Below, in pieces: positions 37,839 through 47,517 of a DNA stretch of 64,000 nucleotides. Source of the DNA: Neoalteromonas arenosi (GTDB taxonomy: Bacteria > Pseudomonadota > Gammaproteobacteria > Enterobacterales > Alteromonadaceae); assembly GCF_030362855.1 (NCBI RefSeq), contig NZ_JAUCBP010000001.1, forward strand, positions 193,613 through 257,612, given 5' to 3'. Every line of letters starts with the position of its first letter. Within the stretch, counting starts at the first letter, position 1. The notes below the pieces were generated by a model. That model searched no databases. It was not told where the DNA came from and worked only from the letters and a program-made list of their open reading frames with translations. The position numbers and the translations under genes are program-made.

Positions 37839-38312
37839 TTACAGAGCTTTAAGCAATGTTTCTGCGTCGCTAACTTCAAATTTGCCCGGCGCTTCAACAT
37901 TCAGTGCGGTTACTACACCATCATCAACCAGCATGCTGTAACGGACTGAACGCACGCCACCGAATGCATCGGTATCCATGTCCATACCCGCTGCGGTGGT
38001 AAATCCTGCATTGCCGTCAGCTAGCATAACGAGGTGTTCGGCATTTTGTGCCTTACCCCACGCATCCATAACAAAAGCATCATTCACGGATAAACAGATG
38101 ATGCTATCAACGCCTTTAGCTTGGAACTGATCAGCCAAGGCTACATAGCCTGGCAAATGAGCCGCTGAACAGGTAGGTGTAAACGCACCCGGTACCGCAA
38201 AAAACGCCACTTTCTTACCCGCGAATAAGTCGGTTGTCGTTGGGTTTTTCATTTCGCCATCTTGTAACAAACTAAAGGTCTTCTCAGGTAACTGAGATCC
38301 AACTTTTAACAT
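37839..38312 (-). CDS. Prx5-type peroxiredoxin
   Basis: A 157-residue thiol peroxidase. The peroxidatic cysteine C48 is in FAVPGAFTPTCSAAHLPGY, the Prx5/hybrid-peroxiredoxin signature. No resolving CXXC or fused glutaredoxin domain is present, so it needs an external thiol reductant such as glutaredoxin. The size and the KVGSQLPEKTFSLL start are typical. It removes hydrogen peroxide and organic hydroperoxides. Nearest neighbours are rsmJ upstream (14 bp) and a strong terminator downstream. Confidence 0.93.
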   Translation of the reverse strand: MLKVGSQLPEKTFSLLQDGEMKNPTTTDLFAGKKVAFFAVPGAFTPTCSAAHLPGYVALADQFQAKGVDSIICLSVNDAFVMDAWGKAQNAEHLVMLADGNAGFTTAAGMDMDTDAFGGVRSVRYSMLVDDGVVTALNVEAPGKFEVSDAETLLKAL

Positions 38313-38326
38313 GTCGTGCTCCTTAA

Positions 38327-39139
38327 TTAAGTAAAATAAATATCGAATCGATGTTTTTTACTGCTCATCGACACATTCGGTTTGCGCTCGGCTAAAAAAG
38401 GTGCTGATGCCGGACGTTTTACCACCACGCGCTTTGTTGCTAATGCCAGCGCCGGTTCGAGCAACCTGTCAGCATCTGGATCTACGCCAAGCAGCTGCTG
38501 CAAGGCCTGCATTTCTTTTTTCACTAGCGCCGATTTCTTGCGGTGCGGAAACATCGGGTCTAGATATATCGCATCCGGGCGCTGGTGTTCAGACTCAGGT
38601 ATTTTTGCCCATTGGCTTAACTGCGTAACACTGTCACCACGACTTAAGTGCAGACGTTGGCATAATTCATGGTCAGGTGCATTGCTATGCATACGCGTAA
38701 GTGCGTCAGCTAATAGAGCGGCCACCAATGGTGAACGTTCCAGCATTGTCACGTTACAGCCATTACTAGCCAACACAAAGCTATCCGTACCCAAACCGGC
38801 GGTTGCGTCGATAACCCGATAGTCTTGGCTGCCTTTGATACCAATGGCTTTTACCAACAATTCGCTTTTACCGCCGCCTTTGGCGCGACGATATGCAAGT
38901 GCAGAAGAGAGAAAATCGACGCGCACATCACCATTTTTTGGTGTATCGGCGTTGCGCAGTGACAGACCATTGTCGCTCAGCACTAATCCTACACCCGCAT
39001 CGAGTGAGTCTACTTGCTGCCAGCTTTGATCAGGCAGCAAGCCACTCATTTTAGCTACCAATGCTTCACGGCTATCAACGCCCGATCGTTCATCGATAAC
39101 CGAGATGTTTGTCACTAGAGGGTAATTAGGCGTTGCCAT
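38327..39139 (-). CDS. rsmJ: 16S rRNA m2G1516 methyltransferase
   Basis: A 270-residue SAM-dependent enzyme that methylates G1516 of 16S rRNA. The SAM-binding motif VIDATAGLGTDSFVLASNGCNVTMLERSP and the catalytic YLDPMFPHRKKSALVKKEMQAL block are as in E. coli RsmJ (YhiQ). The C-terminal KRPASAPFLAERKPN segment is typical. Its start overlaps the end of recG by 14 bases, so the two are cotranscribed. The peroxiredoxin gene follows after 14 bp. Confidence 0.95.
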   Translation of the reverse strand: MATPNYPLVTNISVIDERSGVDSREALVAKMSGLLPDQSWQQVDSLDAGVGLVLSDNGLSLRNADTPKNGDVRVDFLSSALAYRRAKGGGKSELLVKAIGIKGSQDYRVIDATAGLGTDSFVLASNGCNVTMLERSPLVAALLADALTRMHSNAPDHELCQRLHLSRGDSVTQLSQWAKIPESEHQRPDAIYLDPMFPHRKKSALVKKEMQALQQLLGVDPDADRLLEPALALATKRVVVKRPASAPFLAERKPNVSMSSKKHRFDIYFT

Positions 39140-41201
39140 AGTGCTCTCGATAACCTAACCAGCGATTAATAATTGCCTGTGCATGGCTTGGATAGCGTTG
39201 CCAAAGCTCAGTAGCCAAGGTTTGTACCTTGGGTATAAGATGCGCATCACGCACCAAATCCGCGATTTTCAAATCGGCAATACCGGTTTGCTTGGTGCCC
39301 AGTAATTCACCTGGTCCGCGGATCTCCAAATCTTGTTGGGCTATGTAAAAGCCATCATTAGACTCGCGTAATACACCCAATCGCTTAGTCGCTGTCTTTG
39401 ATAACGGACTTTGATACATCAACACACAGTGACTTTCGACCGCGCCACGACCTACCCGGCCGCGCAATTGGTGTAACTGCGCCAAGCCAAGACGCTCTGG
39501 ATTTTCGATGATCATTAAACTAGCGTTGGGCACATCAACGCCCACTTCAATCACCGTGGTAGCCACTAATAAATCGATTTCACCGACTTTAAATTGCGCC
39601 ATAATGGCTTGCTTTTCCGGTCCTTTCAAACGTCCGTGTACTAAGCCAACCGTTAAATCTGGCAATGCAGTGGTCAGCGCAATAGCGGTATCTTCAGCGG
39701 CTTGGCATTGCAATACTTCTGATTCATCAATCAAAGTACACACCCAATACGCTTGACGGTTTTGCTCAGTGCAAGCTGTACGCACCCGATCAACCACTTC
39801 AGTGCGACGCGAGTCAGGAATAACCACTGTTGTTACTGGTGTGCGACCCGGTGGCAGCTCATCAATTATGGATGTTTCCAAATCGGCATAAGCAGTCATC
39901 GCCAGCGTGCGCGGGATTGGCGTTGCAGTCATGATCAATTGATGTGGATAACGTCCTTGCGCTTCGCCTTTTTCGCGTAAAGCCAAGCGCTGATGCACGC
40001 CAAAGCGATGTTGCTCATCCACTATTACTAAAGCCAAATTGGCGTACTCGACACTTTCTTGGAATATCGCGTGAGTACCTACCAGTAAATCTATTTCACC
40101 GCTAGCCAACGCGGTGAGCGTCTGTTCGCGCGCTTTACCTTTAAGCTTGCCGGCCAGCCAGCCGACGCGCACACCCAGTGGTACAAACCACGCATTTAGA
40201 TTGCTTGCGTGTTGCTCTGCGAGTAATTCAGTTGGCGCCATCAAGGCCGCTTGATAACCAGCTTCGACCGCGCTCAGTGCAGCTAATGCCGCGACCAAGG
40301 TTTTACCAGATCCTACATCGCCTTGTACCAATCGCATCATCGGTATTGGCTTTGCAATATCGTCGCGAATTTCGGCTAACACGCGCTGCTGCGCATTGGT
40401 GGGCGAAAACGGTAAGCCTTTCAGTAAGCGTTCGGCTAATTGAGTGTTTTGCGGCAAGGCAAATCCCGATAGCTTCTGGGTTTGTGCACGGACTTTGAGC
40501 ATACTCAAGTGGTGCGCCAATAACTCTTCTAGTACTAGCCGCTGCTGCGCAGGATGTTGGCCATTTTCTAATTGCTCAATAGCGATATCTGGCGGTGGGC
40601 GATGCACGATTCGCAATGCCTCATGCAAGCCAATTTGTTGTTGATACATACCACCGGGTAATAAATCGCTGAGACTACCAGAGTCCAAGCTTGCCAATGC
40701 CTGTTCGGTGATGTTGCGCAGCGTAATTTGTTTAACCCCTTCGGTAGTGGGATACACCGGCGTTAGGCTCTCTTCAACCGTTAGCTCACCTTCTTGCTCG
40801 CTAATCAGTTTGAACTCTGGGTGCATCATTTCCAAGCCGTGCTTACCCGTGCGCACCTCGCCAAAGCAGCGTATCCGCTGGCCCTTATCTAGCATGTTCT
40901 TTTGCGCTGCGGTGAAATGAAAAAAGCGCAAAGTCAGCGAGCCCGTACCGTCATTGATGCGTGTGACTAACATGCGTTTGCGACCAAACTGCACGGCACT
41001 TGAGGTCACTTCGCCTTGCACACTTACGTGCAGCAAGGGTTGTAAGTCAGCAATAGGATAAATGCGCGTGCGGTCTTCATAGCGTGCAGGCAGATGAAAG
41101 AGCGCGTCGGGAACCGTGCGTATCCCGATTTTCTCAAGACGTTCAGCCATTTTTGCGCCAACGCCTTTAAGGGTAGTTATTTTGGCTCCTTGCGAAACCA
41201 A
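39126..41201 (-). CDS. recG: ATP-dependent DNA helicase RecG
   Basis: Branch-migrating helicase that reverses stalled replication forks. The N-terminal wedge/OB domain (about 60-150) is followed by the SF2 motor: Walker A VQGDVGSGKTLVAALAAL, DEQHRFGVHQRLAL, MTATPIPRTLAMTAY, and RLGLAQLHQLRGRVGRG. The C-terminal TRG-like segment is present. The 691 residues match E. coli RecG (693). The start is TTG at 41201; no in-frame ATG lies close upstream, and the AAGGA ribosome site is 16 bases before it, so the start is not firm. It closes the gmk-to-recG housekeeping run. Confidence 0.95.
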   Translation of the reverse strand: MVSQGAKITTLKGVGAKMAERLEKIGIRTVPDALFHLPARYEDRTRIYPIADLQPLLHVSVQGEVTSSAVQFGRKRMLVTRINDGTGSLTLRFFHFTAAQKNMLDKGQRIRCFGEVRTGKHGLEMMHPEFKLISEQEGELTVEESLTPVYPTTEGVKQITLRNITEQALASLDSGSLSDLLPGGMYQQQIGLHEALRIVHRPPPDIAIEQLENGQHPAQQRLVLEELLAHHLSMLKVRAQTQKLSGFALPQNTQLAERLLKGLPFSPTNAQQRVLAEIRDDIAKPIPMMRLVQGDVGSGKTLVAALAALSAVEAGYQAALMAPTELLAEQHASNLNAWFVPLGVRVGWLAGKLKGKAREQTLTALASGEIDLLVGTHAIFQESVEYANLALVIVDEQHRFGVHQRLALREKGEAQGRYPHQLIMTATPIPRTLAMTAYADLETSIIDELPPGRTPVTTVVIPDSRRTEVVDRVRTACTEQNRQAYWVCTLIDESEVLQCQAAEDTAIALTTALPDLTVGLVHGRLKGPEKQAIMAQFKVGEIDLLVATTVIEVGVDVPNASLMIIENPERLGLAQLHQLRGRVGRGAVESHCVLMYQSPLSKTATKRLGVLRESNDGFYIAQQDLEIRGPGELLGTKQTGIADLKIADLVRDAHLIPKVQTLATELWQRYPSHAQAIINRWLGYREHYGNA

Positions 41202-41237
41202 CGTTAAACTAGTGATTGGTTTGTCCTTGTTGCTATA

Positions 41238-41867
41238 TTAACGAGATAAACGTGCGGCTTGATAAAGCAAGTTAGGGTTTATTCGTTGCTGAAAATTGGG
41301 ATTAACGTAGGCAAATTTTACCAAGCCTGTAGTATCGATGATATAGGCAGCGGGTACAGGAAGCACCACTTTACTCTCATCTTCTAAGGTCACTACCTCC
41401 GCACCCAGTTGACCACGGATGGTTTCGACCATTTCATCATCAACGTAATAAGCCAAACCAAATCCGACGGTTGCAGCCAACGACATATCTGATAAGTGGA
41501 TTATTTCAAAATCCTGTGACGAGCGCTGGGCTGTCAGTCGTGCAGGGGAATCGGGTGAAATAGCCAGAATTTGATAGCCCAAATCGAGAATGCGCTGTTC
41601 GACTTCAACCAAACCCGCCATTTGCCTTGAGCAATAGGGGCACCAGCCACCGCGATAAAAGATAATGACCGTGGGGCGCTTTTCAATTAAGGCCATCAGC
41701 TCGATATCACCGCCAAACTCGGTTTTAACTGTGACTTGAGGGACAAACTGACCAATTAATAAAGGACTGATTTCATCGGCACTTTCGGCAACCTTGGTCT
41801 CTGCGCAGGCGCACACGCTCAGTAGTGCAGCAAAGATCGAGAGGATTGAGTATTTAAGCATTCGCAT
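41238..41867 (-). CDS. Secreted redoxin domain protein (copy 2)
   Basis: A 209-residue exported AhpC/TSA-like protein from ATG 41867; the frame extends upstream, but a signal peptide (ILSIFAALLSVCAC) begins here and the start parallels its paralogue. The catalytic CXXC is C76-P-Y-C79 in FYRGGWCPYC, then DLGYQILAISPDSPARL and the VPAAYIIDTTGLVKFAYVNP strand. The ALLSVCAC end could also be a lipobox. Members of this group are thiol peroxidase/oxidoreductase-like, but the partner is unknown. It is about 36% to 40% similar by eye to the next gene upstream, with the same layout, so it is a tandem duplicate. Confidence 0.82.
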   Translation of the reverse strand: MRMLKYSILSIFAALLSVCACAETKVAESADEISPLLIGQFVPQVTVKTEFGGDIELMALIEKRPTVIIFYRGGWCPYCSRQMAGLVEVEQRILDLGYQILAISPDSPARLTAQRSSQDFEIIHLSDMSLAATVGFGLAYYVDDEMVETIRGQLGAEVVTLEDESKVVLPVPAAYIIDTTGLVKFAYVNPNFQQRINPNLLYQAARLSR

Positions 41868-42003
41868 CGATTGTTCTAGCTCCGATGAATTTTGACCAAA
41901 CAAGGCCATCACTGAAACTAGATTAATCTGTGCTGCTTGCCTTTGCAATTGGCCCCTGAAAAGCGCCGCGAAGCGACGCTTCCCGAGGCGTTCAAACACT
42001 CGA

Positions 42004-42630
42004 TTAATTCAACGCTTTCGCCACATTGAGTAATAGCTCTGCTGACGGTCGTACAGCATAATTGGGGTTAACATAATTGAACTGAATCAAACCGTCTTTA
42101 TCAACAATAAAGATTGCTGGCGCAGGCAGAACAGAGCGCGCACTGTCATCTCTAGTCAGAACCACATCCATTTTTTCTTTGTACAATTGGCTGGTTTCAT
42201 TTGCCACATAAAAACCAATACCGAATTGACGGATGGTTTCCAGTGACTCATCAGATAACAGCGTAACTGCAAATTCAGTTTCTAATTTTTGCTCTTGCAA
42301 ACGACTGGGTGACTCTGGAGAAATCGCCAATACTTGATAGCCCATATCCACTAAATCTTGCTCAATATCTTTAAGCTCTGCCAATTGACGATTGCAGTAT
42401 GGGCACCAACCACCGCGATAAAATAACACGATACTCGGCTTTTGCATGGTCAGTGCTTTAAAGCTAACCGGCGAACCGTCAGCGGTTTTAAGGGTAGTTG
42501 AGGGTGCCGCTTGACCATTGAGGAGCGGTGTAACGTTTTCTGCAGAGTCTGCAATTACAGTGCGATCAAGAGCAAATACTGATTGGCTAAAAGCAACGGC
42601 TAACAGGATAGCAACGAAAATTTTGCGCAT
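42004..42630 (-). CDS. Secreted redoxin domain protein (copy 1)
   Basis: A 208-residue exported redoxin with signal peptide IFVAILLAVAFSQSVFA. CXXC is at C76-P-Y-C79, the same residue numbers as in the neighbouring copy. It shares the FYRGGWCPYC, MGYQVLAISPESPSRL and PAPAIFIVDKDGLIQFNYVNPNY blocks with that copy. Together with the downstream gene it forms a pair placed between trmH and recG, which in E. coli are adjacent. Periplasmic thiol-disulfide or peroxide chemistry is likely. Confidence 0.82.
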   Translation of the reverse strand: MRKIFVAILLAVAFSQSVFALDRTVIADSAENVTPLLNGQAAPSTTLKTADGSPVSFKALTMQKPSIVLFYRGGWCPYCNRQLAELKDIEQDLVDMGYQVLAISPESPSRLQEQKLETEFAVTLLSDESLETIRQFGIGFYVANETSQLYKEKMDVVLTRDDSARSVLPAPAIFIVDKDGLIQFNYVNPNYAVRPSAELLLNVAKALN

Positions 42631-42728
42631 TGGGTTTCTCAGTTAAGTTATTAGACAGAGCAAAAGACCCGCACGCCGACACAATTATTTCAAAACGTAT
42701 AAAGATTTTGTCAGCCGCATACAAAACG

Positions 42729-43442
42729 CTAGTTCTCGTTTTCAGCTGCAAATGCCGCTTCAGACAGCTGAACTTGTCGCCACCACTCACTATCAGCTTC
42801 AATTTCACCGTCAGCATTAACATAGGGGTAGGGAATATTTTTACGTAAACAAATGTCGTGTAACTGCGGGAACCCTCCTTCGAATAACACGCGCTGTTGT
42901 TCCTCTTCAGGCAGATTAGACGTTTTATACATGCCGGCTAATTCACGCTGGCGCTGGGCTTCATACAACACGACAGCTGCCGCGACAGATACATTGAGCG
43001 ACTGCACCATACCCACCATTGGAATAAGGATGTCGGTGTCAGCAAGGGCAATAGCCTCAGCGGTTGCACCCGTCTTTTCCTGCCCCATGATAATTGCAGT
43101 TGGTTTAGTATAATCCACCGCGCGAAAATCCACTGCCTTAGGGCTAAGATTGGTGACCAACACTTGCATATTCCGCGATTTAAAATGCTTTACCGCGTGC
43201 TCAATGGAGTCATGTGCGCGCGTTTTCACCCACACATTACTGCCCATAGATGTGCCATTACGCGCTATCTTCTGGCCATCCCACACGCCGTTGACTTCGT
43301 GTATACCAACGGCATCACAAGTGCGCACCATGGCCGCAATATTGTGCGGCTTACTGACCTCTTCCATACACACCGTCAAGTCAGCCTGACGGGTTTTTAG
43401 CAAAGCTCGGATCCGTGCATTGCGCTCAGCAGTCATCTGCAT
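42729..43442 (-). CDS. trmH: tRNA (guanosine-18-2'-O)-methyltransferase
   Basis: A 237-residue SPOUT-fold enzyme that methylates the ribose of G18 in tRNA. The N-terminal helix NARIRALLKTRQADLTVCMEEVSKPHNIAAMVRTCDAVGI holds the catalytic arginine region. The knot has IIMGQEKTGATAEAI and LIPMVGMVQSLNVSVAAAVVLYEA. The size matches E. coli TrmH (229). Its order gmk-rpoZ-spoT-(ridA)-trmH-recG is the same as in E. coli apart from inserted genes. It is 4 bp from ridA. Confidence 0.95.
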   Translation of the reverse strand: MQMTAERNARIRALLKTRQADLTVCMEEVSKPHNIAAMVRTCDAVGIHEVNGVWDGQKIARNGTSMGSNVWVKTRAHDSIEHAVKHFKSRNMQVLVTNLSPKAVDFRAVDYTKPTAIIMGQEKTGATAEAIALADTDILIPMVGMVQSLNVSVAAAVVLYEAQRQRELAGMYKTSNLPEEEQQRVLFEGGFPQLHDICLRKNIPYPYVNADGEIEADSEWWRQVQLSEAAFAAENEN

Positions 43443-43446
43443 GGGT

Positions 43447-43833
43447 TTACTCCGGAAGCTCCATCACGCCATCAATTTCAATTTGCGCACCTTTGGGCAA
43501 TTCAGCTACACCAATCGCTGCACGAGCAGGGTAAGGTTCAACAAAGTATTGACTCATGATCTCATTTACCGTGGCAAAATTGCTCAAGTCAGTAAGAAAG
43601 ATATTCACTTTAACGAGATCTTGAGTAGAACCACCCGCGGCTTCGCACACGGCACTGACATTTTTAAACACTTGTTGCGCTTGGGCAGCAAAATCATCTG
43701 AAACCATTTCCATGGTGTCTGGTACCAGCGGGATTTGACCCGATAAGTAAACCGTATGGCCTGCTTTAACTGCTTGGCTGTATGTACCAATAGCTTGTGG
43801 CGCGCGATCGGTATTGATTATCGCTTTAGGCAT
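43447..43833 (-). CDS. ridA: RidA family reactive intermediate deaminase
   Basis: A 128-residue YjgF/YER057c/UK114 protein that hydrolyses reactive enamine/imine intermediates from PLP enzymes. The C-terminal signature [23 protein letters not shown] includes the substrate-binding arginine, and [22 protein letters not shown] opens the protein. It lies between spoT and trmH, a position also seen in Pseudomonas, 30 bp past spoT and 4 bp before trmH, so it is within the operon. It would form a cytosolic homotrimer. Confidence 0.95.
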   Translation of the reverse strand: MPKAIINTDRAPQAIGTYSQAVKAGHTVYLSGQIPLVPDTMEMVSDDFAAQAQQVFKNVSAVCEAAGGSTQDLVKVNIFLTDLSNFATVNEIMSQYFVEPYPARAAIGVAELPKGAQIEIDGVMELPE

Positions 43834-43863
43834 AATGTTTCCTATGTTGATTCTGAGGCGCAG

Positions 43864-45978
43864 TTAACCGCGCGTTTTGGTTTTACTGTGCCGAGAGACC
43901 CGTTGGACCTCTGGCATGGTGCGGATTTTCTTCATGATCCGTGCTAAGTGCACCCGATTGGTGGTGGTTAGCTGTAAATCAATGTAGTAAATGTTGCTTT
44001 CTTTTTCTTCGGTCTGCAGGCCAATAATGGTTGAGTCACAGGCCGCGATCGTATTGGTTAAAGTTGCCAAAGTGCCCTGATGATTGAATAACTCAATCCG
44101 CAGGGATGCTTTGAACTCACCTTTAGCGTCTGATTCCCATTGCATGGGTAGTACGCGCTGAGGCTCTTCTTTAGCTAGTTTGCGAATGTTAGTACAACCA
44201 ATTTGGTGGATGACCATACCGCGACCAGGGCTAAGTACCGCAACAACCTCGTCATCTGGGATGGGGTAACAGCACTGCGAATAATGCACTAATAAGCCCT
44301 CGGTGCCGCGGATCGCAACATCACCTTTTTTCTCGGGAATTTCGCTGCCTTCACCAATTAATCGGCGGGCTACAATGGCCGATAATTCATTACCCAGACC
44401 AATATCAACTAACAAATCGTCAAAGCTTTCGTGCTTTGTCTCTGCAACAACCCGATCTTTGTCGGCTTGCGATATGTCATCTAACTTGATCGCACCCAAA
44501 GCATGACGCAATAAACGATTGCCCATATTAACCGCTTCTTGCGACTGCTGCTTGCGCAAATACTGACGAATGCGCGTTCGAGCACGGGCACTAACGACAA
44601 AGTTCAACCAATTCGCATTGGGTTTGGCGCGCGGCGAGGTAATAATTTCCACTGTTTGGCCATTCTCTAGAGGCTTGCTCAACGAGTAATTTCGCCGTTC
44701 AACTCGCACACCGACACAGGTATTGCCAATATCCGAGTGAACCGCATAAGCGAAGTCTACTGCGGTAGAGCCCGTAGGCAATTCAATGATGCGGCCGTCT
44801 GGGGTGAATACGTAAATTTCATCCGGGAATAAATCGGTTTTAACACTCTCGATAAATTCAAACGACGAACTGGCACTTTGTTGTAACTCAAGTAACGACT
44901 GCATCCATTTGCGCGCACGTAGTTGCGCCGTGGTATCAGAATCGCCAGCACCTTTATACAGCCAATGCGCCGCAACCCCTTTATCCGCCATTTGATCCAT
45001 CTCTTTGGTTCGGATTTGGATTTCAACCGGTATGCCATGCGGTCCAATTAAGGATGTATGAAGCGACTGATAACCATTGGTGCGAGGAATGGCGATGTAG
45101 TCTTTAAAGCGGTTCTCGATGGGCTTATACAACGAGTGCATCGCCCCGAGGGAGCGATAGCAATTGTCGACAGTATCAACCAAAATGCGAAACGCGTAGA
45201 TGTCCATAACTTCGTTAAACATCAGCTCTTTGTTTTTCATCTTGCGATAAATTGAGTACAAATGTTTTTCGCGGCCGATAACCTCGGCTTCAATGGAGTA
45301 TTCTTCGAGACGGGTATTGAGCTCTTGGCGAGTGTTCTCGATGATAGTCTTGCGATTGCCTCGCGCTTGCACGACCGCAGACTTCAGCGCGCGATGACGC
45401 ATGGGATACATCGCTTGGAAACCGAGATCCTCAAGTTCATTTTTAATATCGTGAATACCCAAGCGGTGTGCAATCGGCGCATAAATTTCGAGGGTTTCCA
45501 GTGCAATACGACGGCGCTTATCGGGGCGCAGTGAACCGAGCGTGCGCATATTGTGGGTACGGTCCGCTAGTTTGATGAGGATAACGCGGATGTCTTGCAC
45601 CATCGCCATCATCATCTTCCGAAAGTTTTCCGCTTGCGCTTCTTGTTTGCTATTGAACTCAATTTTGTCGAGTTTACTTACGCCTTCAACAAGATCGGCA
45701 ACGACCTCTCCAAACTGAGACTCTAAGTCTTCGCGCTCTACTGACGTGTCTTCGATAACATCATGCATCAAGGCCGCCATGATCGTCTCATGGTCCATAT
45801 GCATATCTGCTAAAATCCCTGCCACTGCTACAGGGTGAGTAATATATGGGTCGCCACTAGAACGCATCTGTCCATCATGAGCATTCCGCGCAACTACAAA
45901 CGACTCACGCACCACCTCGATCTGCTCATCGGGCAGGTATTGCGACAGCTTGGCTTGTAGTCCTTCAAATAAATACAC
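43864..45978 (-). CDS. spoT: Bifunctional (p)ppGpp synthase/hydrolase SpoT
   Basis: A 704-residue stringent-response enzyme. The HD hydrolase domain (about 20-200) has H72-D73 and E76-D77 in MHDVIEDT. The synthetase domain (about 240-370) has NRFKDYIAIPRTNGYQSLHT and EIQIRTKEMDQMADKGVAAHW. A TGS domain (FTPDGRIIELPTGSTAVDFAYAVHSDIG) and a C-terminal ACT domain follow. The intact HD motif and the spacing from rpoZ support SpoT over RelA. It responds to fatty-acid, carbon and phosphate starvation in E. coli. ridA and trmH follow closely. Confidence 0.97.
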   Translation of the reverse strand: MYLFEGLQAKLSQYLPDEQIEVVRESFVVARNAHDGQMRSSGDPYITHPVAVAGILADMHMDHETIMAALMHDVIEDTSVEREDLESQFGEVVADLVEGVSKLDKIEFNSKQEAQAENFRKMMMAMVQDIRVILIKLADRTHNMRTLGSLRPDKRRRIALETLEIYAPIAHRLGIHDIKNELEDLGFQAMYPMRHRALKSAVVQARGNRKTIIENTRQELNTRLEEYSIEAEVIGREKHLYSIYRKMKNKELMFNEVMDIYAFRILVDTVDNCYRSLGAMHSLYKPIENRFKDYIAIPRTNGYQSLHTSLIGPHGIPVEIQIRTKEMDQMADKGVAAHWLYKGAGDSDTTAQLRARKWMQSLLELQQSASSSFEFIESVKTDLFPDEIYVFTPDGRIIELPTGSTAVDFAYAVHSDIGNTCVGVRVERRNYSLSKPLENGQTVEIITSPRAKPNANWLNFVVSARARTRIRQYLRKQQSQEAVNMGNRLLRHALGAIKLDDISQADKDRVVAETKHESFDDLLVDIGLGNELSAIVARRLIGEGSEIPEKKGDVAIRGTEGLLVHYSQCCYPIPDDEVVAVLSPGRGMVIHQIGCTNIRKLAKEEPQRVLPMQWESDAKGEFKASLRIELFNHQGTLATLTNTIAACDSTIIGLQTEEKESNIYYIDLQLTTTNRVHLARIMKKIRTMPEVQRVSRHSKTKTRG

Positions 45979-46044
45979 GTGACGTTTTGACTTTACATAA
46001 TCTGATAGGTTTAGAATAAAGCTAATTAACTAAATAACCAAATG

Positions 46045-46068
46045 AAAACGCCAGCAAAAATGCTGGCG
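46045..46068 (-). terminator. Stem-loop between rpoZ and spoT
   Basis: Perfect 8-bp stem CGCCAGCA/TGCTGGCG with an AAAA loop at 46049-46068, then four T in the minus direction. It lies between the rpoZ stop (46096) and the spoT start (45978) and may partly uncouple spoT from rpoZ. Confidence 0.8.
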
Positions 46069-46095
46069 CTCGTACCGAAAAGGGTAGGTGGCGGA

Positions 46096-46365
46096 TTACT
46101 CTGCCAGAATGTTCGCTACAGACGCGAATTCAACCTCATCTTGATGTTGCTGATCACGGATTTCTTCCGCTTCGATACTTTCAGCTGTAACCAAGCCTTG
46201 CTCGATTTCACGTAATGCCGTCACAGTAGGCTTATCGTTGCCCATGTCGACTTGTGGCGTTTTGCCTTCTGTCGCAAGTTGACGTGCACGTCGCGCAGCA
46301 ACCAAAACTAAATCAAAACGATTGCCAATCTGATCTACAGCGTCTTCTACAGTTACGCGAGCCAT
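46096..46365 (-). CDS. rpoZ: RNA polymerase omega subunit
   Basis: An 89-residue omega subunit, which helps assemble and stabilise beta' and, in E. coli, forms part of ppGpp site 1. [34 protein letters not shown] is essentially the family consensus. It lies between gmk and spoT as in E. coli. A TATACT -10-like element (minus strand, 46406-46411) precedes it, with no good -35. Being next to spoT puts a ppGpp target and its regulator side by side. Confidence 0.97.
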   Translation of the reverse strand: MARVTVEDAVDQIGNRFDLVLVAARRARQLATEGKTPQVDMGNDKPTVTALREIEQGLVTAESIEAEEIRDQQHQDEVEFASVANILAE

Positions 46366-46439
46366 GTGATTCTCCGGTTATGCGATTGTTCAAAAATGGC
46401 CGCGTAGTATAGCCTAAGCTTTGTACAGACGGTAGTCAT

Positions 46440-47084
46440 TTATGCTAATAACTCAGCAATTAATGTGTTATTTCGTTGCTTTTGGTTGTCTAATCGCTCG
46501 CGCTGGGCAAAAACAACACTTTCCAGCGCCGCTAGTGTGGTACTAAAGTCGTCATTGACCAGTACGTAGTCAAACTCATCGTAGTGACTCATTTCATCTT
46601 TGGCCTTTTGCATGCGACTAGCAATAACCTCAGCACTGTCTTGACCTCGAGAGTCGAGACGGCTCTTTAATACCTCTAGTGAAGGCGGCAAAATAAAAAT
46701 GCCAATAGCATCCGGTAATTGCTGTTTAACTTGTCGCGCGCCCTGCCAATCGATATCTAAAAACACATCAATACCTTTCGATAAGGTGTTTTCGATTGTG
46801 ACCCGTGAAGTGCCGTAGTAATTGCCAAATACTTCCGCCCATTCAAAAAAAGCACCTTGCTCAATCAAACGCTCAAACTCAGCGCGATCAACAAAGTGAT
46901 AGTGCTCGCCATCCACTTCACCGGGGCGCGGATCACGCGTGGTATGTGAAACACTGACTTGTAAATCACCATTGCGTCGCTGCACTGAATCGGCATGCTT
47001 GGTGAGAAGCGCTTTAATCAAACTGGACTTACCCGCGCCCGATGGCGCAGATAAAATAAATAAATTACCAAGGAGTTGAACCAT
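46440..47084 (-). CDS. gmk: Guanylate kinase
   Basis: A 214-residue essential enzyme that makes GDP from GMP and ATP. The P-loop is [20 protein letters not shown]. The GMP-binding segment [50 protein letters not shown] includes the S, R, Y and E contacts. The length and start are typical. It is the first gene of the run gmk-rpoZ-spoT-ridA-trmH. It faces cyaY across a 103-bp divergent gap. Confidence 0.97.
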   Translation of the reverse strand: MVQLLGNLFILSAPSGAGKSSLIKALLTKHADSVQRRNGDLQVSVSHTTRDPRPGEVDGEHYHFVDRAEFERLIEQGAFFEWAEVFGNYYGTSRVTIENTLSKGIDVFLDIDWQGARQVKQQLPDAIGIFILPPSLEVLKSRLDSRGQDSAEVIASRMQKAKDEMSHYDEFDYVLVNDDFSTTLAALESVVFAQRERLDNQKQRNNTLIAELLA

Positions 47085-47187
47085 AAAACGATTTGAAAGC
47101 TATGTTTTATCGAGCATTAAGCTCTAGTGGAAAGTACTATGCCAATGGTAGCATAAGCTTAAGCAATTAGTGAGTTAGCAAATAAAT

Positions 47188-47508
47188 ATGAATGATACAG
47201 AATACGACATGCGGGTTGATGCCATCTTCATGCGACTCGAAGAAGCGCTCGACGAATGTGAAGTCGACATTGATTACGAAGGCGCAGGCGGTATTTTAAC
47301 CCTGATTTTCCCCAACCAAACGAAGATAATCCTAAATAAACAACCCCCTCTACATCAGATTTGGGTAGCGACCAAGTTCAACGGTCACCATTTCAACTTG
47401 GAAGGTGAGCAATGGATTGACGAGCGCACTGGGGCTGAGTTTTGGTCGTTTATGGACGAAGCGGCCTCAAAGCAAGCGGGCCAGCCAGTTACATTGTCAG
47501 GTGAATAA
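47188..47508 (+). CDS. cyaY: Frataxin homologue CyaY
   Basis: A 106-residue frataxin-family protein that binds iron and the IscS desulfurase and modulates Fe-S cluster assembly. The acidic first helix ([30 protein letters not shown]) carries the iron-binding Asp/Glu. The beta-sheet [36 protein letters not shown], with invariant W, and the [13 protein letters not shown] ending are diagnostic. The size equals E. coli CyaY. A carboxylesterase gene follows after 9 bp. The divergent neighbour is gmk. Confidence 0.95.
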   Translation: MNDTEYDMRVDAIFMRLEEALDECEVDIDYEGAGGILTLIFPNQTKIILNKQPPLHQIWVATKFNGHHFNLEGEQWIDERTGAEFWSFMDEAASKQAGQPVTLSGE

Positions 47509-47517
47509 GGAGTATTC

